Assembly: GCA_023091665.1 (NCBI GenBank)
Contig: JALJCQ010000030.1
Span: 1,180,501 to 1,244,500 of the forward strand
Direction: 5' to 3'
DNA from: Pythium myriotylum
Taxonomy: Eukaryota; Oomycota; Peronosporomycetes; Pythiales; Pythiaceae
DNA: 64,000 bases
Part shown: positions 10,637 through 21,040 of the stretch, one piece after another
Layout of the letters: every line of letters begins with the position of its first letter
Numbering within the stretch: position 1 is the first letter of the stretch
Program-made: the position numbers and the translations under genes
Notes under the pieces: generated by a model
What the model was told of the DNA's origin: nothing
Seen by the model: the letters and a program-made list of their open reading frames with translations, nothing else
Database searches by the model: none

Positions 10637-11064
10637 CGAGTATATTGATAGCTAGTTGAGTGTGACTCTCTAACTCATACTAATTTTCCAGCCCTTCTTG
10701 TGCCAGTTGGTCTTCTTGCGATCGCTTCTGGACTGATCGAAGTGGCACTTATTCACTGGTATTTAAAGAGCTGCGAAAGGGTACAGAACGTGAGGGCGGG
10801 AAGCTAACGAAAGCTCGAAGCCGATTTATTACTGTCTGAGTGGTAAACCCGACGCTTCCCCTTCGTCGGAGTTTAGTGAGGGTGGAATAGAAAGGTCGCT
10901 AGCTTGCGCATACGCGGCTTTTGAACCCATTTCATCACACCATGTCTTTCCACGTACAATTGAAGGCTGAGTAACTAAACAGTCACCACTCTTTCCCATG
11001 TTTAACACATCGATACCCAAAATATTCTGAAATTGCAAATCAGTCACCGCCATTTATACCACTG

Positions 11065-11664
11065 ATGGTGGACCCCACGACCATTCTCTGCCAACGCATT
11101 TCACACCATTACTTTCTTCGCCACCACGTCGAGATGGATCGTCGTCCAGCAATCACTGAGTGCGAACGTTGTCACGCCACTGTTTCTACTAGAAATCTTG
11201 CGCGTCATTGTCCCTCTCGACAGTGCCTGATCGGCCCAATGACCCCTGAGAGATTGATGGAGTGTAATGCGCGACGACTCGCTCGAGACCGACAGTACCA
11301 GCGGGAACGCAGAGCATGTCTGCGTCGTGTGGGCGTAAACAGCGCCTCGGCTCCGAACACCGACGATGTTGCAAACGATGTCGGAGCGCCTGACGACCGT
11401 GATGACGTGGTAATCGTCGACGGTGGATCGTCCCAGTTGATATGTCCGATTTGCATGAGTCCGGTCGTCAACTCGGTCCGTCCAGCGAACTGCACGCATC
11501 TGTTCTGTCAGGAATGTGTTGACGCCTACATGGTCCATAATTTGGGCTCTGGGCAACGTTATACAACGTGTCCAGTTTGTCGCCGTCGAATGAGGTTCCC
11601 GCGTCCACAACCACGGCGTCAGCGAGCTACCGCTAGCAACCGCCACGTGAGAACAACGTTGTAA
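11065..11664 (+). CDS. RING-finger protein with an N-terminal C2HC motif
   Basis: A 199-aa uninterrupted ORF from ATG. Residues 127-172 form a C3HC4 RING finger: C127-x2-C130, C143, H145, C148-x2-C151, C169-x2-C172. RING domains of this form recruit an E2 enzyme and act as ubiquitin ligases. A second possible zinc site is C33-x2-C36-x11-H48-x5-C54, followed by a basic Arg-rich segment (70-90). There is no membrane segment. The surroundings are transposon remnants, and the basic segment resembles the N-terminal region of oomycete Helitron ORFs, so it may belong to an element rather than be a host gene. ATG at 11134 is an alternative start. An intact frame in decayed surroundings suggests a recent or selected sequence. 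Confidence 0.6.
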   Translation: MVDPTTILCQRISHHYFLRHHVEMDRRPAITECERCHATVSTRNLARHCPSRQCLIGPMTPERLMECNARRLARDRQYQRERRACLRRVGVNSASAPNTDDVANDVGAPDDRDDVVIVDGGSSQLICPICMSPVVNSVRPANCTHLFCQECVDAYMVHNLGSGQRYTTCPVCRRRMRFPRPQPRRQRATASNRHVRTTL

Positions 11665-12379
11665 TGGCTAAAACAATACATTTCGGCAGTACGCCATTTT
11701 TTGTGACAATGTAGTACTAAATTATATTATTCGATATGAGAGGCTATTGTCGTAGAACATTGAGTAAGATTTTCCACCGTATGCGGACATATCTATTCTC
11801 ACACTTATTATTTTATAGTACTCTATTAGTCGTGTGCTTCAATGTCGAACGATCTTGAGGCTGCTTCGTCTGCAGACACTGAAGACATCCAACATAGAAA
11901 CTTTTATACTATTTTGAATCATTGTCGTCAGACATTGAGTGCCCCGTGTCTGCCGATCCTGAGGTGATGCCACGTACAAAATTCAAATGCAGTGAAGGTT
12001 CAGTGTCGAACGACGTAGAGGCGAAGAGTTTACTCTGTGTCTGCCGACACGGATCGAGACTGTATAATGAAACCAAGTACGACTTATAGACGAATAGTTT
12101 ACTCTAAGTCTGACGACCCTGAGCAAGAGATGCGTATTTCTCTTTGTTCCGAGTCTGACGACAATGATGATGAGTTGCATATAAGAATCAAGTGTATATT
12201 ATCGTGGTGCATTTCCTTCAGAGTCGACCGACTCTGAAGCAAATAGGATGGGTAGCAGTAAAAGTAAATTATGCAGTGTGGGGTACTATCGAGGAACTAG
12301 GGGAACTCCAAGTCGAACATGTTGCGCAGAGACCACACCCCTTCAACAAACGACCACTGTCGTGGGTCACACCAATCTT
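11665..12379. other. Gene-free stretch with degenerate repeats
   Basis: AT-richer than its neighbours. Imperfect repeats such as TGTCGAACGA (about 11843 and 12003) and GTCTGACGAC (about 12109 and 12150) look like remnants of an Asp/Ser-rich coding repeat. I see no intact gene. Confidence 0.4.
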
Positions 12380-14240
12380 CTACACCGGCAGCCCGGAGTT
12401 GATCGCTTTCTTTCCGCAGTCTTTGAAGGCATGATCTCTTGTTATGACCTCTAATCCCGCACAACGAACAGGTAATCCACTTCTCTTGCGCCTCAAGTTC
12501 TTTTTCTTCTCTTCACCTCTGTTGGCAAACCTTTGGGTTTTGGGGCGTCCTTTCTTCCTAGAAACACAAGGTGGTTGAGTGATCCCATCGCTCACGCAAA
12601 GCGAAACATCGACGGGGCGGATGCACACTCCAACACATTCTTTGCAAGTTTTCGCAAGAAACACAGGATGCGTTGAGAAGTCGAGTCTCTGACGATGATG
12701 CGCTGCCTGGGCATGTGAACAAGGAAATTGCATCTCTTCACAAATGCCACAAGAGCACGTTTTCTTGTCGAGGTCAACGATACGGAACTCTTCCACGCCT
12801 AGACGCTTCACTTCAAACACGTTCGGTCGACCGGATTCTTTATAGACCAGAACTTCCCGCTGCAATGCTCTGTCTTGCCGCAGCTTCACGATATTTCGCA
12901 CACATGGTACAAGAGATGTGTCCGAAATACTTGAAAGTTCTTCTTGCAACTGGGTAAGCCTAGATGCAGTTCGTCGAGTCAGCCGAACAAAAACGCTCAG
13001 ATGTGAGCTACGTCGCTCTTCACCAATCACACTGTTCATCGTTTCAGCTACATTAAATGTGACGATACCAAAGCGTGGGACGGGAAAGTACGCGGTGATC
13101 CAATGTTGATTGCCGATTCCTTCGAGATTGTCGGCGATGTCTGGGCGTGATGCCCGTAAATCTGACAGCATTTTGTCGACGTCGGGTTGAAGAGCCGCTC
13201 TCGCGATGTCGTGGATTTTACCATCCAGACCTGTGTGAAAATTTGCGACAACGTTACGCTTGATGTGCACTGAGCAGAACGGGTGATGAGCTCCAGGCAA
13301 GACGTGTTCAACAGCCGTGATCAAACTCTTGTCCCTGTCGCTCACCATGACGAGATTGGGCATCACCCCCATACCCAATATCCCTTCCTTCAGTGCTTCA
13401 AGAAACCACACCCAGTCGTCTTTGTTCTTCCCCGCGCTTGAGTTACTCACTGCCATCCCAGTCACCAAGATGTCAAAGTTGCCTGTGAGAACAGAGGCAA
13501 GATACAGTAGCCCTTGACCCTTTGTCTTCCGGTGGCAGGCATCAACAGCGAGTATGGGGAGAGAACAGTTGAAAACGTCGTTGAAGGCACCGTGAACGAT
13601 AGACGCTCGAAAAGTTGTTAGCTGTGCGTTCAAATCTTGTGACGGTTCCTGGGTTCGACGATCGCATGTTTTCAAGCCAACTCTCCATGAACATGTAACT
13701 TGCCTTTCCGTGTTCGACACTGCTTTCAAGGATGCCTTTCTTCGCACGATACGCTTGCATACTGGTGACGTCTATGCAATGGTCTATCTTCGCCTTCTTC
13801 CGGATCTGCGAGAGCTTCGTCGTGTCACCCACTAGTGATACTGTCTCTTTAGCAACGGGCGTCAGGAGTACCCCTCTTGCTTGACACGGTGCACGCTGGC
13901 GATCGGTGGTGCAATCCACGCATTCTGAACTATGTTCCAGTTGAACACGGCTAATGCGCTCCTGGTCGGATGAATCAAGTCTGAACGCCCACAGGCAGAA
14001 AGTGCATTTCTTGTGATCCGTGCATACCACCTTCAGCTTTTGCTTGTTGTTCACTGGCATTTTAAAGCCAAGATTTCTACGGGCGAAGTAGGTTGCAACA
14101 GCGTGCTTGAGGTCCGCCATTGATAGATACACGTTTCGTGCGGCAAATGGGTCCAGCAGCCCCGATGTACTTCGTGTGTTGGTGGCGTCTTCCGCCATTA
14201 CGATGGTGGAAAGCTTAAGGAGTGCGAGGCCACTGCTCAT
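12380..14240 (-). mobile_element. MULE (Mutator-like) transposon, transposase split by one frameshift
   Basis: Two overlapping minus-strand frames form one transposase. 14240-13542 gives the N-terminal part with a Cys/His-rich DNA-binding region and the NPGTVTRFE motif that precedes the catalytic core. 13747-12380 gives the MULE catalytic domain (D in LAVDACH, D in MVSDRDKSL, E in NVAETMNSV) and then a SWIM zinc finger (CSCG...PCSHAQA). The tail is Lys/Arg-rich. The frame changes near 13625. Terminal inverted repeats were not identified. With a single lesion this is among the least decayed elements here. Confidence 0.85.
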
Positions 14241-14389
14241 GGTTGGCCACCTTGTCGACCAAGAGCAGTTACCGCTTTGTTGCTATTTTTGTATTGTACG
14301 CCTCAAGGTACTGATTTGTGATGCCAACACTTTTGAAGGTACTGATTTGTTGAAATTTATTGGAATCAGTAACTGATTAGTTATTGAGC

Positions 14390-14625
14390 CTACAATTGAA
14401 TCGTTCTACCAAGCCGAGCAGGTTTTGTAAAATCAATACCAATGCAACCACCAGTCCTGACTGCATTTTCGATGCTCCCACTTTTCCACGCGCTACCCAC
14501 AAAGCATCCCCGCCTGTGAAACTTGCCAATATGACCTTTCTTGGACACCAACCTCTTCAACCCGTGATGATCTGTCACGACTGCAAACTCTTGGCCATAC
14601 GGATTGGATCGGAAATATTAAACCG
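14390..14625 (-). pseudogene. Ty3/gypsy RNase H fragment
   Basis: The minus-strand frame contains YGQEFAVVTDHHGLKRL, matching the gypsy RNase H block with the TDH-x2-L signature, then a short tail. It probably continues the RT/RNase H fragment at 15061-15577, from which it is separated by a minisatellite. Confidence 0.6.
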
Positions 14626-14777
14626 CCCATACCGCAGCGAGACACTCCAACTGCGTGATAGAGCACTTGCCTTTGCATTTGCTGTTGACTGTACTAGCGT
14701 AGCCGATAGGCTGCAGACTTGTGATATGTGGAGCGATCGACACTGTTCCAAGTAGCTCACTCCCTGAACTCCGACAA

Positions 14778-14905
14778 AGCATCCATCAACTGCATCCACC
14801 CACAGCATCCAGCATCCGCATCCACGAACAACATCCACAAACAACATCCATCAACAGCATCCAGCATCCACAAACAACATCCATCAACAGCAACCATCTT
14901 CCATC
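14778..14905 (+). repeat. Minisatellite of CATCCA/CAACA-type units
   Basis: Imperfect tandem copies built from CATCCACAAACAA and CATCCATCAACAG, with a higher-order unit of about 33 bp seen twice (about 14830-14895). It lies between two parts of the gypsy RNase H. Confidence 0.8.
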
Positions 14906-15060
14906 GTTGTCGTGGTCGCCGGTCTTGACTCAACAGCAACAGCATCATCATCGTGGATGCCGGTTAGGATCAACATCGCACTGACGGTCTCCCCAGTGGA
15001 GCCCCCTTGCATATACATGTACGCCAATGCAGTAGGATAGAGAAGTTTGCACCAGCATCT

Positions 15061-15577
15061 CTATCTCTTTCTGCAATTTGTTTTTCTCTGCACATCATAA
15101 GACTCTTGCCAAAAATCCTGCATCAACACGGCTCCCAGAGAGACAGTCGAGGCGTCTGTCGCCAACAGAAATGGTTGCTGAAAGTCGGGAGACGCCAGCG
15201 ACTGTCTCAAACTCAACTTCTCCCCGATCGGCTCGAACCCATGTTGCTGTTCTTCCTCCCATGTCCACGCTACACTCTTGCTCAAGGGCCTTGTCAAGGA
15301 TTTCAACTTCGATCCAACTCCTCCCATGAACCGTCGGTAGTATCCTGCCAAGTGCACGAACTGCTTGGCACTCCTCTCGTATATAGGGACTGGACAGTCC
15401 CTTGTTGCCTTGATTAATCGGTCGGTCGGTGGCACTCCATCTGGGCTGAGTTGGTGACCGAGGTAGCCAATCAAGTCAGTCGCGAACTGTCACATCCAGA
15501 GCTTGATCTTGAGCCCCGCATCTTTAAGCTGCACCAGCACCACTGCTAGCTCCGCCGAGTGCCGCTTAAATGGTACT
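15061..15577 (-). pseudogene. Ty3/gypsy RT C-terminus and RNase H N-terminus
   Basis: Read downward from 15577: LKDAGLKIKLWM and then IGYLGHQLSPDGV (the RT thumb block), QFVHLAGYYRRF, and FLLATDAS-x3-LGAVLMQD, the start of RNase H. A stop lies near 15475. The RT catalytic region (YxDD) is absent. The strand and order agree with the fragments at 16769-17110 and 14390-14625, so all three are probably one decayed element. Confidence 0.8.
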
Positions 15578-15993
15578 AGTACTTTTTGAAAAGACAATTT
15601 GAGGGGTGGTTCTATTTGAGGGAGAGGGAGTTCGGACGCGATAATTGCAACCCAGACGACCACCGAGTCTTTGAAACATTCTTCTCAGCCTGCAGTTTTG
15701 CTCGTGGTGAGCAAGCCGTTTGGTCATCTGCTCCCCGCACAAGTTGGCGGTCCGTGGCACAGTAAGTCCCTGCACCGTTTAAGACGCGGGTGGGCCTGGC
15801 CGTGCGCGTCCTGCGATCGAGATGCAGAGGCAACAAGACACGACACGAAGTATGTGGACACAACTGGAAAGTATATTGAGCAGCTTACTGTCTCTTTCTT
15901 TTAGTGATTGCAGGCTTCAACATCACCACACAGAAGATGCCGAGCTTTACCATGGTACGTTCAGCGCAGTCTCACACTGGTAATCCTATAGAA
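15578..15993. other. Spacer between transposon fragments
   Basis: No gene seen. GGTTCTATTTGAGGG at about 15608 recurs in the same orientation at about 16470 (GGGGTTCTATTTGAGGGG). The two copies bracket the pogo remnant and may be decayed ends of one element. Confidence 0.35.
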
Positions 15994-16430
15994 TCAAACC
16001 TCCGCAGCCGGAGCATTCGAGAAGTCGATCTCGTACTCGTCGTCGTCGATGGCCATGCCGCTGTCGTCGCGGTCATCAACGAGCAGCAGACGCGAGAGTG
16101 AGTCAGCGACGTCACTGCCGAACACAAGACGCTGGAAATGAGAACCGTACTTCTCGTGACGCCAGAGAGCGAGATCCGCGTTCTCGCCGAGGAAGCAACT
16201 GCAGAAGCTGGCAAATCGACGGCTCCCTGATCTCGGATCACGCAGCCTTGATCCAGCTAACGATGGTGGGGAGAGACGGAGGGCACACATTGCCTCCGGT
16301 CGCGAAAGAGTGAGGGCCATTCTCCTTCCAGTCGTCGATGGAGTCAGCGAGGCATTCCTTGAGAGGCTTGAATATACCGTAGTCACAAGGTTGGAGGTAC
16401 GACGTCAGGCCGCCAGGGATCCAAATCGTT
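15994..16430 (-). pseudogene. pogo/Tigger-type DDE-1 transposase, C-terminal remnant
   Basis: The minus strand reads IWIPGGLTSYLQPCDYGIFK and then PLKECLADSIDDWKENGPH, the end of the DDE-1 core in which the last catalytic acid follows the LQP-x-D motif. A stop and a frame shift lead to a tail ending in an acidic segment (MAIDDDEYEIDF). The N-terminal CENP-B-type DNA-binding part is missing. It separates two pieces of a gypsy RT on the same strand, so it probably inserted into that element. Confidence 0.65.
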
Positions 16431-16768
16431 CTAGAATTCTCTGCAGACTATGCTGTCATTCGATGCAGGTGGGGTTCTATTTGAGGGGGGCTCTATTAGA
16501 GGTATGGGGCTGTAATCAGTACCCCAGGTGCACCTGGGGTACTGTTCGGGAGGTTCAAATCGAGGGGTGGGTTGTAAAGCAGGTTTTATAGCATAATCGC
16601 TTCTTGGGGGCAGATTATGGAAGGATTCTGTGAAAAATTGACCCACAAAATGCTGGTTTTATGCGACGGAACCCAGGAAATGCGCGAGTTCAGCACACAG
16701 CACGATAAACGCGATTATGGCGCTCCTGACTATCCAAGCCCCATTCAAAAGGGACTCGATCTCACTAA
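16431..16768. other. No gene; contains a perfect palindrome
   Basis: No protein match seen. Holds the 28-bp palindrome at 16517-16544 and repeats of a GAGGGGTGG-type motif. Confidence 0.4.
16517..16544. repeat. Perfect 28-bp palindrome
   Basis: CAGTACCCCAGGTG followed directly by its reverse complement, with no spacer. Confidence 0.95.
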
Positions 16769-17110
16769 ATGGCACTGATTTTCGTCAAATGTACATTCTT
16801 TACCTGTACAGAGGAAGTAAACCACCTTATGTCACCCAGTAGCTCCAGCGTCTCATCGGTCGTGGACTGCGGATATACGTCTTTCAGTGTCGCCCAAAAG
16901 CTGGTACTCGGGGCGGAGCTTCAAGTTACCGTCTTTCGTCTTAACCAACGTCACCGGATATCCACACGGCCCGTTGGCCGTCTCCACGACTCCATGCTCC
17001 AATATTTCATGGATAGTTTGGGCGATCACCAGGTTCTATCCCTCGCCGTCCCGAGATCGTTGTTGTCGAATCGGTGGTGAACCACCTGTGAGCGTATAAT
17101 GTCTGATACC
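16769..17110 (-). pseudogene. Ty3/gypsy reverse transcriptase N-terminal fragment
   Basis: Reading downward: IHEILEHGVVETANGPCG and YPVTLVKTKDGNLKLR, the first RT block, then after a frame shift VYPQSTTDETLELLGDIRWF, the second block. A stop lies near 17050. The catalytic YxDD block is not present; it should lie further along the minus strand, where the pogo remnant sits. Confidence 0.75.
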
Positions 17111-17200
17111 CGTTGTCGGCGTCAGACACACCTTGTCCGCCGTACTCACATGAGGATAATGTGATGATGTGCGATGCCTTTTCGCCATTTATGGAGAAAA

Positions 17201-17244
17201 GGATACAGACTCAGCCAATATATATATTGGCTGAGTCTGTATCC
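17201..17244. repeat. Perfect 44-bp palindrome
   Basis: GGATACAGACTCAGCC and ATATA are followed by their exact reverse complement, with 22-bp arms and no spacer. A TA run starts 5 bp further on. Confidence 0.95.
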
Positions 17245-17249
17245 ATTTC

Positions 17250-17273
17250 ATATATATATATATATATATATAT
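17250..17273 (+). repeat. (AT)12 microsatellite
   Basis: Perfect alternating AT run next to the 44-bp palindrome. Confidence 0.9.
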
Positions 17274-18192
17274 GCAAGCAGATATACACAGGCCGAGCGA
17301 GCTGCGATCCGTTGTGATGATCGCAGCTCTGGCTTCGTACCTCACGTTGCGTGTCCCTCTCCTTCGGGGCGGTCCTTTTGAGCTTAAGTAAAGGGAAAAT
17401 ACGTCCACAAGGCGCCTCCCACACAAACTCTGGCGGAGCTGCCGCTTGACCAGACCAAATCGATATACAGATAATACAACAATAAAGGCGAGGGCTAGGA
17501 CGGAAGTTCCCTTCGATCCGCTAGCTCTCTGACCTGAGACGGAGACTCACTCGATCCCAAACAACACTCTTCACAAACTCCACACCAATATGAAGTGCGC
17601 CAGGTGACTGGCGCAGTATATGAAATGCCTTGGACTCTAAGGAACCCAGAATCCTTAGCAGGGGCTTTGATAAGGGTTCGACTCCTCTCTCCACACGCAC
17701 GCCACAAGGGTCCACTAGCCAACCAGCCAGACTCACGCGCAATATCCACTGGGGCACACTGACGCTAGCGCAGGCTTACCTGGTGTCGTTGCCACGCGTC
17801 CTTCCTGGAGCTCGAGCCGACGACTTGGGGGGTTGACGGTGAAAAGCGAAGTCTCTTAGAAGGGGGCCAGCCCCTTAGAGAGCCAGCTTCGCTGGCTCTC
17901 AACGATCACAACTACTTTTGTGACTAGATCTGGGAACTACCTACTTTTAGGAATCTGGCGCTGGATAGCCGTTTTCGAGGTCGGTGCTGGGCGTGGTACC
18001 CAGTACCAGGTGAGAGGCACACTGTGCGTGGCTACCGCCACCTCATCAACCACCGATTTTACTCAAAACGGCTGGATCTACTCCTGTCAGTCCCGGCCAG
18101 GTCCAGCCAGCGGCTCGGGTCTCCCTAGGGGCTGGACTTCGACGGCCGGGTGGGAGGTGACATCGAGATAACTGTATACTTTTTCACACGAA
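17274..18192. other. Gene-free stretch with Pol III-like boxes
   Basis: No protein family recognised. It contains an A-box/B-box pair (17609-17685) and a hairpin at 17878-17900 (10-bp stem GAGAGCCAGC, 3-nt loop). Confidence 0.4.
17609..17685 (+). other. Possible tRNA-derived SINE head (A box + B box)
   Basis: TGGCGCAGT at 17609-17617 fits the A-box core TRGCNNAGY. GGTTCGACTCC at 17675-17685 fits the B box exactly. No full cloverleaf forms (the acceptor stem fails), so it is not an intact tRNA gene. tRNA-derived SINEs are known from Phytophthora. Confidence 0.3.
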
Positions 18193-18556
18193 CTACGGAA
18201 CAAACGCAGCATGCACGCGCACCGGCTTCTTACCTTTGGCGTGCTTCCGCTTCTCCGAGTCACTCCCTTCGGTTGCAGACCCTTCAGTGTCGGTATTCTT
18301 ACCTCGAGCTTCTTTCTTCGAGGTTTTCCGACTGGATTTTGTCGAAACCTTAGATTCCTTCGTCGTGACTGCTGAATCATTGGTCTTCCCCTTAGCTTTC
18401 ATCTGAATCGTCGACTTGACTTCGTCTACTGCGGCGTCTACCTCCGACATATCTATTGTCTTCAATGCTTCCAGCGCTTCTATGGCGAACTCAGGACCGA
18501 TGTCACTGTTGAGCACAAGCTTGAGAAGAGCGCGGACCGCAGGATCGTCGTAGCTC

Positions 18557-18597
<41 letters not shown>

Positions 18598-18642
18598 CTG
18601 TGGGGAGCGCCTGAACGCCAGTCGACCTTTGCCAACGGCCAC
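18193..18642 (-). other. Hypothetical ORF containing a poly-C/Gly run
   Basis: An open minus-strand frame of about 149 codons with only GTG as first codon. The C39 tract is read as a Gly run. Behind it comes a short helical region (DDPAVRALLKLVLNSD, then EALEALKTIDM) and a Lys/Ser/Glu-rich tail with nuclear-type basic clusters. I do not recognise the family. The missing ATG and the homopolymer argue for a fragment joined at the C tract. Confidence 0.3.
18558..18596 (+). repeat. Poly-C tract, 39 bp
   Basis: Uninterrupted run of 39 C on the + strand. Confidence 0.95.
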
Positions 18643-20427
18643 TCTAAATTTTCGGAAAACTTGTTTCTGATTCTTCTATTTCGAAAACTCTCCTTTACTC
18701 AAAAACAACGTGGCGTTGGTGGAGAAAGATGAGTTCATTGATGGAGCCCAACGAATAGTTGAGACTCTATGAGCCCGCTCCACTGAAAGCACGCGCAGCT
18801 CTGTCCTGAACGATCGACTGTCCCACCATCGCAGCTGACGTGGAGTTGTCGAGCTGTCGAGCGGGTGTACAAATGCGTCTTGAGCGCCAGCACCCGAGTT
18901 GTTCGATGGTCGTGTCTGGCGCCGCTTGCAAAGAGCGCCATCGCACCACAAGATCGTACTGAATGGGAACTGTAGAATGCGGGATCTTTTCGTTGCACCG
19001 ACGCTGCCCGCTTGATAAAGATTTGACACCGCACTTGCCTGGAGAATGTTGCCTTCGAGATCAAGCTGACATGGGGGTGCGGATGGCGGCAGCAGTAGCC
19101 TGGTGTGACGTTGAACCAATGCCGCTATGGCGTTTGCCGGGTAGAGCTTGCTGTTGCCTGACCTTGTTAATTGTCTGGCCGTGGTTTTGTGGTGAAGGCG
19201 TGGGGGCAAAACCTGCCGCTCAGCGAGGGCGGAGCAGGTGCCGCACACGGGCCCACACAGACTCTTTGGCCTGGTCGGTCGCTGCTGACGTTAACACCCT
19301 GCTGTCACAGTCGCTGACGGGGTGAACCGCAGGCACTTAGGCTTGAAGTCCGGGGGGTCTTGGCCAACGGGGTCGTGAAGCCCGCTGGTTTGTCGCCTTG
19401 GCACAGCACGTGGATCGCTGGTCACGTGCTGCGTGCGACGGGGAAGCGCAGAGCCGATCGTCACCAGAAGCTAGCTGGTGGCCTGGATGCGCGGGGGGAC
19501 GGGAGGCTCCTCATCCGGCGGTCACAGCACCTGGTGCTGGTCTTCCCCTGTTCTTCGGTCTCTCGATACGCGTGGGCAGCAGCAGCCACACGCGCTTTGG
19601 TCGGAATACGGTCGTCAGGTGCGCCTTGTCGAGACGCACCTGGAGATTTTAGCGTCGCCTCCTGTGGCGACGGATCTTGTGACTTCTGGACTCGAAGTCC
19701 TTACTTGAGGGGCTTGAGTGCTTGGCAGCAAATTCCACAGTTTTATTTTCCAACAACCGAATACCTGACCCAGAGAGTCAGATGCCTACGTGACTGCCTA
19801 CCCTATACCGCACCTGCCCTGTCTCTGCACTGGCACAAGGTAATCACCCAGCTACGTAACCAGGTGCTGATCACCCACCTACTGAGTTCTCTGGATCGCA
19901 GATCCAGAGTTCTTACCCGCACTACCAAACAGGTACAAATTCCACTCACACAGCATACACTCGTATACATGATACGTACACTATCCGGACAGCCAATGTT
20001 TTACGAATGTTGTCGTAATTCGAATAATTTACAAAGCGGCAGTTTGTGTGTTGCGAATGTGCACTGAAGAGCTCAGTAGGGTTCGGTATAAAGACACTTT
20101 TCGGTCACAGAAAACATTCGTACAACATTCATGAAAACTGCCAGTACGAAAAAGTTTGAGAGAACTAAGGTCATACTATCATCCTAGATTTGACCAATCA
20201 ATCGTTGAGCTCCGTGAGAATTTGAAGTTTCTCGGCGCATGGAAACAATCATGTGCAGATCAAGCACAGGCTGAAGTCACACCAAAAGGTGGAGTAGACT
20301 CAAGATGACCATGACCACAGCATAAGGTAAGACTCAAGATTGATTATGTTGGGCTCTTGCAACTGACATGTAAATGGAAGTCATCATCGCCCATCGACAC
20401 TTGCAGTGAGCACGGTGTTTCGCTCAT
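18643..20427. other. Long gene-free stretch
   Basis: Frames of up to 235 codons are open here (for example 19360-20067, +) but lack family motifs and look accidental in GC-rich sequence. Inverted bits such as CTCTGGATC/GATCCAGAG (about 19888-19908) occur. I could not assign it to any element. Confidence 0.4.
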
Positions 20428-20868
20428 TCACTCAATGGTACCGACCTGAGCTGGCGCTGGAACGTCAGCACGACGAATTATACCGCCGAGCGCACCGCGA
20501 AATTCGGTGACATGATAGATATTCGTCATCTGAACAATCTCGCCGCGGGTGAACTGAATGTCATTGATATTCCCACCCCACACAAGAACGCGAAACGCAA
20601 ACGGATCTTTCGCGTCGCCCCGCAACTCCAAGAATGATGCTAGTACAAGCGCAAACTCTTCGTCATCTTCCACATGCGGTATGAACGTGAGTCTGGCTCC
20701 ATTCTTGTCGTGCTCCGCCTCGACGAAGCGCATGTTGATCGTTATGCGGGCGCCACTGTCTAGTGGTGTCGTGCCATTCACAAGTTCGCGCACGTCGTCG
20801 ACACTGGAGAATATAGATCGTTCAGCTTGTGCTCTCGCCGCTGCTTGGATGCGTTGTAGTAGGCTCAT
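20428..20868 (-). CDS. Small OB-fold-like protein, divergent from the Helitron
   Basis: A 146-aa uninterrupted ORF from an ATG at 20868. The second half has the alternating beta pattern typical of single-strand DNA-binding OB folds: FRVLVWGGNINDIQFTRGEI, then VQMTNIYHVTEFRGALGG. I infer an RPA-like or OB-fold protein from this pattern only. It starts 172 bp from, and points away from, the ORF that opens the Helitron remnant. Helitrons of plants and other eukaryotes are known to carry RPA-like ORFs, so it may be an accessory gene of that element. It is intact although the Helitron replicase ORF is broken. Confidence 0.45.
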   Translation of the reverse strand: MSLLQRIQAAARAQAERSIFSSVDDVRELVNGTTPLDSGARITINMRFVEAEHDKNGARLTFIPHVEDDEEFALVLASFLELRGDAKDPFAFRVLVWGGNINDIQFTRGEIVQMTNIYHVTEFRGALGGIIRRADVPAPAQVGTIE

Positions 20869-21040
20869 GGCGCAGCAAATTCCAAAGTGAGCAAGAAGAG
20901 CCTCCTCGTCGTTGTTTGAGTGTCGTTTGTTGTTATCGGTATGCGAGCGTTAGTGCAGCTTCGCAAGATCAGAAAACATCCGACCGTTGGTCAACTTTGT
21001 TTAGAGAGCTAGACCATACTTCAGAGATTGGTGTAACAGT

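Larger units (their letters stand above)
9714..11064. other. Gene-free stretch with simple repeats
   Basis: It contains a poly-C run, a (AG)16 microsatellite and several ATTGG/CCAAT motifs (about 10100-10175). No ORF here resembles a protein family. Confidence 0.5.

Noticed and set aside
14778..14905. CATCCA repeats as a CRISPR array
   Set aside because: Units are contiguous and imperfect without unique spacers, and the DNA is eukaryotic; it is a minisatellite.
17609..17685. Functional tRNA gene
   Set aside because: A and B boxes are present but the acceptor stem does not pair and the T stem has a mismatch; kept only as a possible SINE head.
19360..20067. 235-codon + strand ORF
   Set aside because: Three frames are open here at once and none has a motif; not supported as a gene.
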